Shown one piece after another: positions 1-7,594 of a DNA stretch of 64,000 bases. Position numbers and translations under genes: made by a program. Under the pieces are notes generated by a model that saw nothing but the letters and a program-made list of their open reading frames with translations, had not been told where the DNA came from and did no database searches. Source of the DNA: Cytobacillus suaedae (GTDB lineage Bacteria; Bacillota; Bacilli; Bacillales; Bacillaceae_L); NCBI GenBank assembly GCA_014960805.1, contig CP063163.1, positions 1,103,001 through 1,167,000 of the forward strand, in the 5' to 3' direction. The first letter of the stretch is position 1, and every line of letters starts with the position of its first letter.

Positions 1-44
1 ACAAAACTAGCTACAAGTTCGAATGCGATTGTACCGTAATTCAA
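1..44 (-). CDS. 5' fragment of a DUF421 (YetF-like) membrane protein
   Basis: Only the first 14 codons lie in the window, and the gene continues off the left edge. The reading starts at a TTG six bases after a GGGGTG ribosome binding site and gives MNYGTIAFELVASF. That resembles the first membrane segment of DUF421 (YetF family) proteins. An in-frame GTG three codons upstream is an alternative start, but it overlaps the best binding site. The fragment is too short for certainty. Confidence 0.4.
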   Translation of the reverse strand, partial: MNYGTIAFELVASF

Positions 45-110
45 TGTCTTCACCCCAATGTTATCTTGAACATTTAAGGGATGAATTATTATAGATTTAA
101 TGAAAAATAA

Positions 111-138
111 AAAAACAAGGGTGCCTGCCCTTGTTTTT
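111..138. terminator. Bidirectional terminator after yjcF
   Basis: The arms AAAACAAGGG and CCCTTGTTTT form a 10-bp stem around a six-base loop, with A-rich and T-rich flanks on the two sides. It lies directly at the yjcF stop codon. Confidence 0.8.
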
Positions 139-560
139 TAGACTTCTTTCGTCATTGTAACGTGCGGTATTCCAGCATCCAGAAAGATATCTGAAATGGT
201 GGTATATCCTATATTAAGATAAAATTTTTCTGCATGTGTTTGGGCATTTAATTTTAACTTTGTAATACCTTCACCTTTTGCAGTTTCTTCAATTTTATCC
301 ATTATCACCTTACCTGCGCCTTTGCTTCGGAATTCTTTAAGCACACATATTCGTTCTATCTTTCCTATTCCATCAATTGAACGGAAACGCCCAGCTCCAA
401 TAGGTTGGTTGTCCTCATACAGAACAAAATGGATTGCATCTTTTTCGTATTGGTCAATTTCCTCTTCTTCAGGAACTTGCTGTTCATCGATGAAAACAGT
501 TCGCCTAATAGAATAGGCATCTTTCATTTGCTCTTCATTTGTAACAACGATTGCTTCCAT
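138..560 (-). CDS. yjcF: GNAT-family N-acetyltransferase, YjcF-like
   Basis: This 140-residue protein is a single GNAT domain, which transfers an acyl group from acetyl-CoA to an amine. The acetyl-CoA loop is visible as RSKGAG at about residues 78-83, inside the conserved beta4-alpha3 region that starts ICVLKEF. The N-terminus (YSIRRTVFIDEQQVP) is typical of the YjcF/ElaA-like branch. The gene is last in the yjcH-yjcG-yjcF cluster and starts one base after the yjcG stop, so the two are surely co-transcribed. The substrate is unknown. I am sure of the family and fairly sure of the YjcF assignment because the gene order matches B. subtilis. Confidence 0.85.
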   Translation of the reverse strand: MEAIVVTNEEQMKDAYSIRRTVFIDEQQVPEEEEIDQYEKDAIHFVLYEDNQPIGAGRFRSIDGIGKIERICVLKEFRSKGAGKVIMDKIEETAKGEGITKLKLNAQTHAEKFYLNIGYTTISDIFLDAGIPHVTMTKEV

Positions 561-561
561 A

Positions 562-1083
562 CTATGATTGTCCCTTTCCTAAACGGAACGTTTCATAAAC
601 TGTCCATGAACCGTTTTCAAGTTGATATAAAAGATGGAAACGATCGACTTCCTCTTCATGTGTAAAGTTTTCCATTTTAAGTTGACCAAGAACATCAGAA
701 TGTTCATCATCTGAAAGCTGCTGTCCAACCGTTATATGTGGAACAAAAGAATATTCCGCTGTTGATGTATCAAATGGACTCTGATGAAAACGCTCGTGTA
801 ACTCAGTTAATTCAGGTGTATGATCCACTTTTAAATAAATGACATTATTCACAGGAGAGAAAGAGCTTACCTTTAACACCTGAAGAGTAAAAGGATTCAC
901 AGATGAAGCGATTTCGCGAAGATGCGAAGAAATTTCCTTTATCATATCATCTGAAGATTCAAATGCATTTTTTAAAGTTAAATGTGGCGGAATTAAAGCA
1001 TAATGTGGATCATAGCGCTTACGATAAGAATTCACTACATCTTGTAATTTCTTTGATGGGAATAATGCAATTCCATATTTCAT
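562..1083 (-). CDS. yjcG: 2H phosphoesterase / 2'-5' RNA ligase-like protein YjcG
   Basis: The 173-residue protein belongs to the 2H phosphoesterase superfamily, which acts on 2',3'-cyclic or 2'-5' phosphodiester bonds in RNA or nucleotides. Both signature motifs are present: H34-L-T36 (in PPHLT) and H116-I-T118 (in VPHIT). These are the paired histidines that form the symmetrical active site. The start has a strong AGGAGGG site six bases upstream. The gene sits between yjcH and yjcF, as in B. subtilis. The physiological substrate is not known for YjcG. Confidence 0.88.
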   Translation of the reverse strand: MKYGIALFPSKKLQDVVNSYRKRYDPHYALIPPHLTLKNAFESSDDMIKEISSHLREIASSVNPFTLQVLKVSSFSPVNNVIYLKVDHTPELTELHERFHQSPFDTSTAEYSFVPHITVGQQLSDDEHSDVLGQLKMENFTHEEEVDRFHLLYQLENGSWTVYETFRLGKGQS

Positions 1084-1194
1084 AGAAATCCCTCCTGTAA
1101 TAAGTATTATTTATAACATTTACACTTGTAGAAAAAGCTATTTTCTACTATATTATATCAAATTTTCAAAATAGATTATATATTTTAATTATGT

Positions 1195-1926
1195 CTAAAG
1201 CTTAAGGATCATCTTTAATGCGCGATGTAAATCTGGCTGCCAATGAGTCCACGTGTGCTCCCCATCAAACTCATCGTAAAAGTAAGTAAAACTCATGTTC
1301 TTCATTAAAGCATTTAGTTCTCGATTAGGTGTTATAAAATCCTTTACATTCCCATTCGTTGTTTCGACAGCTGTTTCTTTTGTTCCTACAACATGATAGA
1401 TACTTAATAGGTGAGGTTGGCTAAACTGCTCGACCTCTTTTTTTACATGGTTATTTACATATGGTGATTGTAAAATGACTTTTCCAAACGTATTTGGATA
1501 AGAAAGTGCTGTTAAAAGAGAAGCGGTACCAGCTAATGAATCACCGATTAATGCCCTTCCCATTCCGATTTGATAGGTCGGTAATTCAGCATCTAGATAA
1601 GGAACTAATTCTTCAGCTAAAAAGCGTTGATAACTAATATGCTTGGATCCATTGGGATGATACTTCTCGTACCGATCTTTCACATCTTTATAAGGGATAC
1701 CAACAATGATTGTATTATCTATTTCTTTTTCAGTTAAAAGTTCTTCGGTCATTTTAGCAATTCTGCCTAGATTAAAGTAATCTCGACCATCCTGTGCAAT
1801 GAGAACTGTGTATTTATATAGGGGAGAATAGGTGCTCGGAAAGTACAGCAGTACTTCAACTTCTTCTCCAAGTGAATGACTATGTATAGTGACTTCCTTT
1901 GTAATGCCGTGTGTTTTTGCTTCCAT
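1195..1926 (-). CDS. yjcH: Putative alpha/beta-hydrolase esterase YjcH
   Basis: The 243-residue protein resembles the enterochelin esterase/esterase-D-like alpha/beta hydrolases. The nucleophile elbow is GDSLAG, with Ser130 as the likely catalytic serine. A C-terminal GEHTWTHW stretch carries the likely catalytic histidine. There is no signal peptide, so it should be cytoplasmic. It is the first gene of the yjcHGF cluster, 111 bp upstream of yjcG, and is transcribed away from the ABC transporter at 2122. Siderophore-ester hydrolysis is one possible role by family, but nothing nearby supports it. Confidence 0.8.
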   Translation of the reverse strand: MEAKTHGITKEVTIHSHSLGEEVEVLLYFPSTYSPLYKYTVLIAQDGRDYFNLGRIAKMTEELLTEKEIDNTIIVGIPYKDVKDRYEKYHPNGSKHISYQRFLAEELVPYLDAELPTYQIGMGRALIGDSLAGTASLLTALSYPNTFGKVILQSPYVNNHVKKEVEQFSQPHLLSIYHVVGTKETAVETTNGNVKDFITPNRELNALMKNMSFTYFYDEFDGEHTWTHWQPDLHRALKMILKL

Positions 1927-2038
1927 GGGAAAACCTCCAGACTATAAAAATTGCAGCCAATTAGATTATACATGATTTCAAAGGTAAAGGCACAACATCA
2001 GGTTTTTTAAGGATCGATTTAAAATTTTTGTTAAACAG

Positions 2039-2066
2039 TTGACATTACTTGCATACATTATATAAT
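2039..2066 (+). promoter_or_regulatory. SigA promoter of the ABC transporter operon
   Basis: TTGACA at 2039-2044 and TATAAT at 2061-2066 match consensus perfectly, with a 16-base spacer. Just downstream, CCTATTAAACAGG (about 2080-2092) is a small imperfect palindrome that could be an operator. CymR-type control of sulfur genes is possible, but I cannot assign it. Confidence 0.8.
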
Positions 2067-2121
2067 AAAATTTATTAATCCTATTAAACAGGTAAGAATT
2101 ATATAGAAAGTTGGTGATTGG

Positions 2122-2907
2122 ATGTTTTTAACAATCAACCAGGTTAATAAACAATATGAAAACCAAGGTATCGTTAATCAAGTGTTATCTGATATAAATG
2201 TAACAATTAACGAAGGAGAATTTGTCTCCATATTAGGCCCATCTGGGTGTGGTAAGTCTACCCTGTTATCAATGGTAGCAGGATTAAACAAGCCAACGAG
2301 TGGCGAAATTCTTCTCCAAGGAAATCCGATTAAAAAACCCGGAAAAGACCGAGGGATGGTTTTTCAGCAACCTGCGTTATTTCCATGGATGTCTGTTGAA
2401 GAAAATGTGATGTTCCCATTACGAAAAGAGATGTCTAAAGCCAAGTCGAAAGAAGTGGCACATGGCTTTTTAAAAATGGTTCAGTTAAGCAATTATACGA
2501 AGCACTCACCTCATGAATTGTCTGGTGGGATGCAACAAAGAGTGGCTATTGCAAGAGCTTTAGCAATGAACCCAGCAGTATTATTAATGGATGAACCATT
2601 TGGGGCATTAGATGAGCAGACGAGATCTCGTTTACATGTTGAACTTGAGAAAATCTGGCTTGAAACGAAAAAAACAATCCTTTTTGTGACTCATAGTATC
2701 CAAGAATCTATTAAACTATCTGACCGTATTCTTGTTATGGGTACGAGACCAGGTGTCATTTTAGAAGATATTAAAGTTGAATTGCCTAGACCACGTAGTA
2801 ATTCACGTGAACAAGCGTTGGAACTTGAGAAACGTATTCTTGGTCTATTGGAAAAGGAAATTGAAAAAGTGGTTAAAGAGGAGTTAGCTTATGCGTCCAG
2901 CAATTAA
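2122..2907 (+). CDS. ABC transporter ATP-binding protein (nitrate/sulfonate/taurine type)
   Basis: This 261-residue ATPase powers a substrate-binding-protein-dependent importer. Visible motifs are Walker A GPSGCGKST (39-47), signature LSGGM (133-137) and Walker B LLMDEP (154-159). Q-loop FQQPALFPW around 81-89 is characteristic of the SsuB/TauB/NrtD group. It overlaps the permease gene by 17 bp, and the binding-protein gene follows, so the three genes form one transporter. Sulfonates are the likeliest substrates given the sulfur genes elsewhere in the window, but taurine, nitrate or thiamine-precursor import cannot be excluded. Confidence 0.85.
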   Translation: MFLTINQVNKQYENQGIVNQVLSDINVTINEGEFVSILGPSGCGKSTLLSMVAGLNKPTSGEILLQGNPIKKPGKDRGMVFQQPALFPWMSVEENVMFPLRKEMSKAKSKEVAHGFLKMVQLSNYTKHSPHELSGGMQQRVAIARALAMNPAVLLMDEPFGALDEQTRSRLHVELEKIWLETKKTILFVTHSIQESIKLSDRILVMGTRPGVILEDIKVELPRPRSNSREQALELEKRILGLLEKEIEKVVKEELAYASSN

Positions 2908-3646
2908 ACGTATCATTTTTTATGCAAGCATTCTAATTGTCTGGCAATTGGCTGTAAGAATAACAGGTGTTTCTGAATCGGTAATGCCAGCACCAACGGA
3001 TGTATTCCGTGAGCTAGGTAGAGGCTTTGCTGATATGACCCTTGTTTATGACTTAGCAGCAAGTTTTAGACGATTGTTTCTTGGTTTATTTATAGGAGTT
3101 ACCTTAGGAATCGGACTTGGGATTTTACTTGCAAAGTCCAAAACAGCTGATGAAACACTAGGAAATCTTGTATTAGCGTTACAAAGTGTACCAAGTATCG
3201 TGTGGCTTCCCATTGCTATAATGTGGTTTGGACTAAATGAAATTTCTGTTATTTTTATCATTGTTCTTGGGGCTACATTTGTAATGACAATAAATATGAG
3301 AGTTGGTATTAAAAACGTACCACCTCTTTATATAAAAGCAGCCCAAACCATGGGCTCAGGAGGAATTGATCTTTTCAGGAAGGTTATATTTCCAGCATCT
3401 ATCCCATATGCAGTTACTGGTCTAAAGTTAGCCTGGGCATTTGGCTGGCGAGCATTAATGGCTGGTGAGTTATTAAGTACCGGACCGGGATTAGGGTATA
3501 CATTACGTTTTGCTTCTGATTTTGGGAATATGGCACTTGTTATTGGTGTCATGATTATTATTGGAACGATTGGTTCAATTATGGATTTACTTGTGTTCCA
3601 ACGTATTGAGCGCAATGTCATGCGTCGATGGGGATTAGAGAGTTAA
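2891..3646 (+). CDS. ABC transporter permease (SsuC/TauC type)
   Basis: The 251-residue membrane protein has about six hydrophobic segments and the BPD_transp_1 fold. The cytoplasmic EAA-like loop that contacts the ATPase is visible around QTMGSGGIDLFRKVIFPAS. The start lies inside the ATPase gene, with an AAGAGGAG site seven bases upstream, which implies translational coupling. It would form the membrane channel of the importer encoded by its neighbours. Family assignment is firm; substrate is inferred only. Confidence 0.85.
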   Translation: MRPAIKRIIFYASILIVWQLAVRITGVSESVMPAPTDVFRELGRGFADMTLVYDLAASFRRLFLGLFIGVTLGIGLGILLAKSKTADETLGNLVLALQSVPSIVWLPIAIMWFGLNEISVIFIIVLGATFVMTINMRVGIKNVPPLYIKAAQTMGSGGIDLFRKVIFPASIPYAVTGLKLAWAFGWRALMAGELLSTGPGLGYTLRFASDFGNMALVIGVMIIIGTIGSIMDLLVFQRIERNVMRRWGLES

Positions 3647-3666
3647 AAAGAGAGAGGAAGAATGAA

Positions 3667-4665
3667 ATGAAAAAAATATTTAGTTTTAGTGCTATTTTAT
3701 TACTAGTCGTTGGGTTACTTGCAGGTTGCGGAACAAGTGATGGTGCTTCAGGATCTGGCGATTCAAAGAAAATTATTATTGGGTACTTCCCAAATATTGA
3801 CCATGCACCAGCGATGATCGCTCGTGAAAAAGGCTATTTCGAAAATCAATTAGGTGAAAATGTAACAATTGAGTACAAAACATTCCCAGACGGTGGGGCG
3901 TTTATGACTGCATTAAAAACTGGAGAAATCCATGCAGGTTATGTAGGACCGGGACCAGTTATGAATAACTTCACAAACGGTGCAGACGTAAAAATTATTG
4001 CAGGTGCTTCATCTGGTGGTACACATATCGTAGCAAGTAAAGAAAGTGGAATTGAGTCATTAGAGGATTTTGATGGGCATACCTTCATTACTCCTGGTGT
4101 GGGTTGTACACACGGTGTTCAAATGGAAACTTTCTTAAAAGATTATGGTATTACTTCGGCTCGTATCGGTGGAACACTTAAGCACGTAACAGGTAACCCG
4201 GCACAATATAAGGGAATGTTTGAGTCAGGTAAAGTACAAATTGCTGCAGTTCCAGAACCATGGGCTTCTCAGTTAGTTAAAGAGGCTGGAGCTAAAATTA
4301 TCGTAGATAGCTCAGAGATTTCTTTTGGTGAAACTTTACCAAATACAATTCTAGTTACAAACAGTAAGTTTATTAATGAGGATAAAGAAGTCATCCAACA
4401 AATTGTAAGTGCACACAAAGAAGCAGTTGATTTCATTAATGCAAATCCAGATGAGTCTAAACAAATCATGATGGATAGCATCAAAGAAATAACTAAACAA
4501 GAGCTTGATGCAGAAGTGGTTGATATGGCTTGGGATAAAATTAGATATACAACTGAAATCAACCAAGAGGTTATTCAAGAGTTTGCAAATTCATCTCATG
4601 ATCTTAAATTCTTAAAAGAAAAACCGGATTTTGCTAGCTTAATAGATACACAGTTTATTGATTAA
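3667..4665 (+). CDS. ABC transporter substrate-binding lipoprotein (SsuA/TauA/NMT1-like)
   Basis: The 332-residue protein begins with a lipoprotein signal, with lipobox LLAGC and Cys21 as the lipidation site. An NMT1/SsuA-like type II binding-protein fold follows (IIIGYFPNIDHAPAMIA at the first strand). I chose ATG 3667, preceded by GAGAGG, over an upstream ATG at 3628 that lies within the permease gene and would hide the signal peptide. It is the extracytoplasmic receptor of the importer. The fold is that of sulfonate/taurine/nitrate binders, and the ligand is not determined. Confidence 0.85.
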   Translation: MKKIFSFSAILLLVVGLLAGCGTSDGASGSGDSKKIIIGYFPNIDHAPAMIAREKGYFENQLGENVTIEYKTFPDGGAFMTALKTGEIHAGYVGPGPVMNNFTNGADVKIIAGASSGGTHIVASKESGIESLEDFDGHTFITPGVGCTHGVQMETFLKDYGITSARIGGTLKHVTGNPAQYKGMFESGKVQIAAVPEPWASQLVKEAGAKIIVDSSEISFGETLPNTILVTNSKFINEDKEVIQQIVSAHKEAVDFINANPDESKQIMMDSIKEITKQELDAEVVDMAWDKIRYTTEINQEVIQEFANSSHDLKFLKEKPDFASLIDTQFID

Positions 4666-4679
4666 TTGGTTGGTGTGAA

Positions 4680-4718
4680 GGCTGAGGGAGGTTATTGAAT
4701 CTTACTCAGTCTTTTTTT
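4680..4718 (+). terminator. Terminator of the ABC transporter operon
   Basis: A stem of GGCTGAG with CTCAGTC (one G-T pair) is followed by a run of seven T. Confidence 0.65.
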
Positions 4719-4766
4719 GAATTTATGCTATGTGTAAAAGATTTAGTAAACAATATATTAATGTAA

Positions 4767-4902
4767 GAGTGGATTGGAGCGGAAGGCACCTGACTCCTGC
4801 GGGAGGAAGAGGGAAGTGCGAGACCCCACAGGCGTAAAGCGCCGAGGAGGCTCGCATCCCTCCCCGCGGAAAGCAGGTGCCTGCAGCGTAAAGGAACGGA
4901 CT
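4767..4902 (+). repeat. Bacillaceae hairpin repeat, copy 1
   Basis: This GC-rich element of about 135 bp starts GAGTGGATTGGAGCGGAAGG and ends AAAGGAACGGACT. It can fold into a long hairpin: GGCACCTG pairs with CAGGTGCC, and GTGCGAG pairs with CTCGCAT. Related copies lie at 27364, 32375 and 58694, and probably at the right edge of the window. It fills most of the gap between the ABC operon and the sco gene, and no gene is apparent in it. Confidence 0.85.
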
Positions 4903-4956
4903 AGTTTTAAAGTGAATATCACTCAGTAACCTCTACTAATAAGGAGAAAGAGTAAA

Positions 4957-5544
4957 ATGGCAAATATGAAAAAAGTATTTATAATCTTATTACTAATTAT
5001 TATTACTATGGCATGTAGCACCTCTAAAGAGGAGATAGAGCAGTCGTTTCCGATGGCTTTAGAGGTTCAGGAGTTTGAGGCGGTTGGTCAGGATGGGGAA
5101 ACGGTTAGTTTGGCGGATTTGAAGGGGAAGGTGTGGGTGGCTAGTACTATATTTACAAATTGTGATACGGTTTGTTCACCTATGACAGCTAATATGGCAA
5201 AGCTTCAACAGAAGTTAAATGAAGAAAATGTTGAAGCGACGCTTGTTTCGTTTTCGATTGATCCTGAACGGGATACAGCAGATGTCTTAAGGGATTTTGC
5301 AAACGTATATGATGCGGATTTTTCCTATTGGCATTTTCTTTCAGGGTATAGCCAAGAAGAAATAGAAACGTTCATTAATAAATCATTTATGTCACCAGCA
5401 GCCCAACTAGAAGGGTCAGATCAATTCATGCATAGTACCTCGATCTTTTTAGTAAGTGAAAGTGGAACAGTTGTCCAACAATATTCAGGTGTTTCAGATG
5501 TACCTTATGAACAGATTGTTGAAGATATCAAAAAATTAAACTAA
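4957..5544 (+). CDS. sco: Sco1/SenC family lipoprotein (CuA assembly/thiol protein)
   Basis: The 195-residue protein has a short lipoprotein signal ending at Cys20 (ITMAC) and then a thioredoxin-like Sco domain. The copper/redox site is complete: CxxxC as C69-D-T-V-C73, and the distal histidine H159 in MHSTS. Family members (YpmQ/BsSco in B. subtilis) sit outside the membrane and deliver copper to, or reduce, the CuA centre of cytochrome c oxidase. The AAGGAG site lies 10 bases before the chosen ATG. No oxidase genes are nearby. Confidence in the family is high. Confidence 0.88.
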   Translation: MANMKKVFIILLLIIITMACSTSKEEIEQSFPMALEVQEFEAVGQDGETVSLADLKGKVWVASTIFTNCDTVCSPMTANMAKLQQKLNEENVEATLVSFSIDPERDTADVLRDFANVYDADFSYWHFLSGYSQEEIETFINKSFMSPAAQLEGSDQFMHSTSIFLVSESGTVVQQYSGVSDVPYEQIVEDIKKLN

Positions 5545-5552
5545 AAAAAGAA

Positions 5553-5870
5553 TCATGAATATGTGTTAATTGTAGTAATCGTTTCTTGAATTTGTTGTTC
5601 ACCTTGTGGGGTTGTACCGATAAATGTGAAGGTATAGACCCCCGGATTTTCTTCAAGGTATAGCTTTACATTAGCATCCTCACCGAGTAGCCATTTGGAT
5701 TTACTTTGTTTGTCATAAACGACATCAATTTTTAACTGTGCTCCAATGTCATGGACAAATTCATCGAAAATTAAACCTTCTGCATCATTATTCAATTCCT
5801 CAACTATTTTCTTTGCATACTCACTAGTCTGAAAAAATTCATTGTTTATCTGAAGAGACCTTTCTAACAT
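5553..5870 (-). CDS. Hypothetical protein, 105 residues
   Basis: I do not recognise this protein. It is soluble, acidic, and has no signal peptide or clear motif. Its N-terminus is helical (SLQINNEFFQTSEYAKKIVEE) and its C-terminal half looks like beta strands. It faces sco tail-to-tail with only eight bases between the stop codons. An in-frame open frame of this length with ordinary codon use supports it being real. Confidence 0.55.
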   Translation of the reverse strand: MLERSLQINNEFFQTSEYAKKIVEELNNDAEGLIFDEFVHDIGAQLKIDVVYDKQSKSKWLLGEDANVKLYLEENPGVYTFTFIGTTPQGEQQIQETITTINTYS

Positions 5871-6043
5871 ATTATCACCTCATTTATATTCTCTTCATAA
5901 AGAATTGAAATATGTAATAAAATTGATTATAAAGATTAATATTTTTAAATATTCTTGCAAATGTAATGTAAATTAATTGACAAGTAGATTACTACTTAGG
6001 TACCATAAAATAGTAAATTATGAAAATTTAAGGGGGAGAAAAA

Positions 6044-6988
6044 ATGAAGAAACGAAATTTATTTCTTTCTTTCATCATGCTAGTAGGTTTCTCTATGATT
6101 CTTGCAGCGTGTGGTGGAAAAGCACAGCTTGCTCTTGTAACAGGTGGTACTGGTGGTACATATTATCCATTAGGTGGAGAACTTGCCAACATTATTAATG
6201 ACCATGCAGATGCTGAAGTAACAAGTCAATCTTCAAATGCATCAGCTGATAACATGAAGGATATTGCAAACGGAGATGCAGATTTAGCGTTTACACAAAC
6301 AGATATCGCATCTTATGCGGTAGATGGAAAATTAATGTTTGATGGCACTGCAGTTACAAATGCACAAGCTATCGGAACACTTTATCCTGAAACAATTCAA
6401 ATTGTTACTCTTAAAGATAGCGGTATTACGTCTGTTGAAGATTTAAGAGGTAAAACAGTTTCTGTTGGAGCTCCTGGAAGTGGAACTTATGCGAATGCAG
6501 AACAAATCTTAGAAATCCATGGAATGACTATGGACGACATTGATGCTCAAAACTTAGCGTTTGACGAGTCAACTGATGGTCTTCAAGATGGAAACATTGA
6601 TGCTGCGTTTATCACTGCTGGTACTCCAACTGGTGCAGTAGAAGGTCTTTCAGCATTAAAAGATGTTTCAATCGTACCAATTGCACAAGATAAAATTGAT
6701 GCTCTAATTGCAAAATATCCATACTATGCTCAAGATGCTGTTCCAGCAGGAACGTATAAATTAGAAGCTGAAGTAGCAACAGTTGCAGTTTCTGCAATGT
6801 TAGTTGTAAGCTCTGAATTAGATGAAGATTTAGTATATGAAATGACAAAAGCAATCTTTGAAAACACAGATAAAATTTCACATGCAAAAGGTGCATTCAT
6901 TTCAGCTGAAAATGCTGTTAAAGGTGTAGGAATTGATTTCCACCCAGGTGCAGCGAAATATTTCAAAGAAAAAGGTCTTCTAGACTAA
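6044..6988 (+). CDS. TAXI-family TRAP transporter solute-binding lipoprotein
   Basis: The 314-residue protein has a lipoprotein signal (lipobox ILAAC, Cys23). The TAXI signature TGGTGGTYYPLGGELA follows at the mature N-terminus. TAXI proteins bind dicarboxylates, glutamate-like or related ligands for TRAP symporters. A GGGGGAG site precedes the ATG, and a possible promoter (TTGACA at 5977, TACCAT at 6001) lies upstream. Genes for a DUF1850 protein and a fused TRAP permease follow, the standard TAXI-TRAP layout. The ligand cannot be read from the sequence. Confidence 0.9.
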   Translation: MKKRNLFLSFIMLVGFSMILAACGGKAQLALVTGGTGGTYYPLGGELANIINDHADAEVTSQSSNASADNMKDIANGDADLAFTQTDIASYAVDGKLMFDGTAVTNAQAIGTLYPETIQIVTLKDSGITSVEDLRGKTVSVGAPGSGTYANAEQILEIHGMTMDDIDAQNLAFDESTDGLQDGNIDAAFITAGTPTGAVEGLSALKDVSIVPIAQDKIDALIAKYPYYAQDAVPAGTYKLEAEVATVAVSAMLVVSSELDEDLVYEMTKAIFENTDKISHAKGAFISAENAVKGVGIDFHPGAAKYFKEKGLLD

Positions 6989-7015
6989 TTAGTAGCTTTA
7001 ATGTGTAAGGTAATT

Positions 7016-7046
7016 AAGATAGACCGATGGTATCGGTCTATCTTTT
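7016..7046 (+). terminator. Hairpin between TAXI and DUF1850 genes (attenuator-like)
   Basis: A perfect stem AAGATAGACCGA with TCGGTCTATCTT is followed by a short T run. It lies inside the operon, so it may reduce permease expression relative to the abundant binding protein or protect the upstream mRNA end. Confidence 0.75.
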
Positions 7047-7063
7047 GTTAGGTAGGGTAAAAT

Positions 7064-7594
7064 ATGCGTCGAAAAAAAATACTTAATCGAATGATCCCAT
7101 TGATAGTATTTGTTCTTATTGTTTTCATTTTTTTAATACCGTATAAGTCAGTCCTTTCTTTTAGCTTCCAAAATACCAATAAGGTATTAACTTATATACC
7201 TGTTGATATGCGAGGCGAATCATTCCAAATTAAATTCACCCACACTATTCACCTTTCAGATGTACTTGAAACGTATTCGATTGATTCAGATGATAAAATT
7301 CATCAGACGGAATTCATGTACGAAGATTTTAATGTTGGCATGCCTTCTAATGCCTATGGTAATGAAAAGTTTGTTGAAAAGAATGGAAAATACTATATTA
7401 TAAATATGGATCGAGTTCATCCTTATCTAGATATAAGAATAGCCCAAACTATACCGTATCATGTGGTAATTTTTGAGGGGGAAGAATATTCACTATTAGA
7501 TTTTATCGAGCCTGGGACTTGGACACGTGTGCAAAGTAAGAAGATCAATTTATGGCAATTGTTGAGGGGAGTGAATATGCTTGAGCAAAGATAA
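7064..7594 (+). CDS. DUF1850 protein of the TAXI-TRAP operon
   Basis: The 176-residue protein has one N-terminal membrane segment (about residues 9-30) and an extracytoplasmic DUF1850 domain with the family pattern FTHTIHLSDVLETYSI. DUF1850 proteins are almost always encoded between TAXI binding proteins and fused TRAP permeases, as here. A small accessory role in the transporter is inferred from that linkage; no mechanism is known. Its 3' end overlaps the permease gene by 14 bp. Confidence 0.8.
   Translation: MRRKKILNRMIPLIVFVLIVFIFLIPYKSVLSFSFQNTNKVLTYIPVDMRGESFQIKFTHTIHLSDVLETYSIDSDDKIHQTEFMYEDFNVGMPSNAYGNEKFVEKNGKYYIINMDRVHPYLDIRIAQTIPYHVVIFEGEEYSLLDFIEPGTWTRVQSKKINLWQLLRGVNMLEQR

Noticed and set aside
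1984-2121. Possible riboswitch or T-box before the ABC transporter
   Set aside because: The leader from the consensus promoter to the gene is only about 50 bases, too short, and there is no terminator stem.
6612-6896. Leu-rich minus-strand ORF inside the TAXI gene
   Set aside because: It is a codon shadow of a clearly coding gene with family motifs on the plus strand.
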